Source: Crateriforma spongiae
GTDB lineage: Bacteria > Planctomycetota > Planctomycetia > Pirellulales > Pirellulaceae
NCBI RefSeq assembly: GCF_012290005.1
Contig: NZ_JAAXMS010000005.1
Coordinates: forward strand, 186,001 to 250,000
DNA: 64,000 nt
Direction of reading: 5' to 3'
Shown here: positions 63,419-64,000 of the stretch, one piece after another
Layout of the letters: every line of letters begins with the position of its first letter
How positions within the stretch are numbered: the stretch's first letter is position 1
The notes under the pieces: generated by a model
The model's database searches: none
Told to the model about the DNA's origin: nothing
What the model saw: the letters and a program-made list of their open reading frames with translations, nothing else
Translations under genes and position numbers: made by a program

Positions 63419-63547
63419 GAAGAACATCCTTGGATGGGAAGAAAGTAACAAAGTGGTCGGCGATCGGGTTCTGCGAAGTCCACGACGGACAAGATTGAAC
63501 CGGATACGTTGCCCCACGAAGTGGATTGCAATCGGCGATACAGGCGA

Positions 63548-63748
63548 TTAGCGACGCGGATGGCGGTCGGACGTCTTGTCAGACTCACTGGGATATCGCA
63601 GCGGTGGATGTTTGGTCGGCGTGATGTCACCGGGATGTTCGACGTAGATCTTGTTACCGCAATTGGGACAGGCGACTGCGCGGTCATCGACGGACTGCTG
63701 ACAGTTCGGGCATCGCACGCGATTCAATGGTGCTGACTTAGATTTCAT
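63548..63748 (-). CDS. Small zinc-ribbon protein (66 aa)
   Basis: ATG 63748 has GGTGAGAG just ahead. A double CxxC zinc ribbon (VRCPNCQQSVDDRAVACPNC) occupies residues about 10-35; the remainder is polar and basic. Typical of short ribbon proteins with nucleic-acid or protein contacts; function unknown. It is followed by the Gly-zipper gene on the same strand. Confidence 0.75.
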   Translation of the reverse strand: MKSKSAPLNRVRCPNCQQSVDDRAVACPNCGNKIYVEHPGDITPTKHPPLRYPSESDKTSDRHPRR

Positions 63749-63969
63749 GGCTCTCACCGTGTTGATCGAGACTTGAGTGTTTTCCTTTGTTGGAACGTTT
63801 CATTGTTGTTAGCGATGCAAGGGCCATGCCGATGAAGGCCGAAAACACTTTGGCGCGATATCTGCATCCGGGGATCTTTCAGGTGAATCCCTGCGTTGAT
63901 GGCCACACCGTGACCGAAGACCGCTGCGATTCATTGGACTGATAAGCAACTCATACGGAAATTCACTGA

Positions 63970-64000
63970 ATGAATCGTCGAACAGCCATCGTGACCGGCG
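63970..64000 (+). CDS. Start of a probable short-chain dehydrogenase (cut by window end)
   Basis: Only MNRRTAIVTG is visible. The TAIVTG pattern right after the start is the usual beginning of an SDR Rossmann fold. The 3' end lies outside the window, so this rests on ten residues. Confidence 0.45.
   Translation, partial: MNRRTAIVTG

Noticed and set aside
63826-63942. A 38-codon open frame starting MPMKAENTL
   Set aside because: Short, no recognisable motif and no good ribosome site; it may be chance.

Overview
The window looks like chromosomal DNA of a planctomycete, most likely of the Pirellulaceae (Rhodopirellula-like). This rests on lineage-typical protein types seen here together: an SHD1-domain secreted protein, a DUF1570 peptidase-like protein, a giant secreted protein with an LEPR-type leader motif plus DUF4347, an OleA-like thiolase, many hybrid two-component kinases, and a Ser/Thr kinase carrying a receiver-like tail. 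Composition is evenly moderate-to-high GC. I see no insertion sequence, prophage, integron or CRISPR array. This is a species-level guess from gene content only.

Layout. 1-3.3 kb: the 3' part of a PAS histidine kinase, then a Ser/Thr kinase. 3.4-10 kb (minus strand): moaC, then a three-gene HtrA/S1C protease cassette in which only the first gene keeps its catalytic triad, then a cysteine-rich lipoprotein. 10.2-10.8 kb: a helix-turn-helix/receiver regulator with a perfect inverted repeat upstream. 11.7-15.6 kb: an M42 peptidase and a hybrid kinase. 15.7-20.2 kb: a DUF1570 protein, an ABC permease, and a divergent UbiB/ABC1 kinase. 20.4-22.5 kb: a thioredoxin/cytochrome/copper-monooxygenase/EF-hand fusion. 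22.7-24.7 kb: dnaX preceded by the SRP RNA gene. 24.9-26.6 kb: a very charged disordered protein. 27.6-34.3 kb: a C26-type glutamine amidotransferase homologue without its cysteine, an OleA-like enzyme, then the plus-strand run zinc-ribbon coiled-coil protein, coaE, rho, ribH, nusB. 34.3-38.4 kb: an HD-GYP regulator and a membrane hybrid kinase. 38.5-47.5 kb: a giant cadherin-repeat surface protein of about 2,990 residues. 47.8-53.8 kb: a GH10-like protein, a lipase-like lipoprotein, tRNA-Ser(GCU), ApbE and a small protein. 53.9-64 kb: a membrane-anchored unknown, an AI-2E-type transporter, an SHD1 protein, the operon epimerase-VKOR-SPW, a CaCA antiporter, small stress-type proteins, and the first codons of a probable short-chain dehydrogenase.

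The strongest points for a second look are: (1) the protease cassette of one intact HtrA with two triad-less paralogues coupled to it; (2) dnaX, which has a 10-A homopolymer with stops close behind in both other frames exactly where gamma/tau slippage would be expected, and which has lost all four zinc-binding cysteines; (3) an SRP RNA whose tip loop reads UAAC rather than GGAA; (4) several other enzyme homologues with missing catalytic residues (C26, GH10); and (5) recent tandem 303-bp repeats in the giant protein. All assignments come from reading translated sequence by eye, without database searches.
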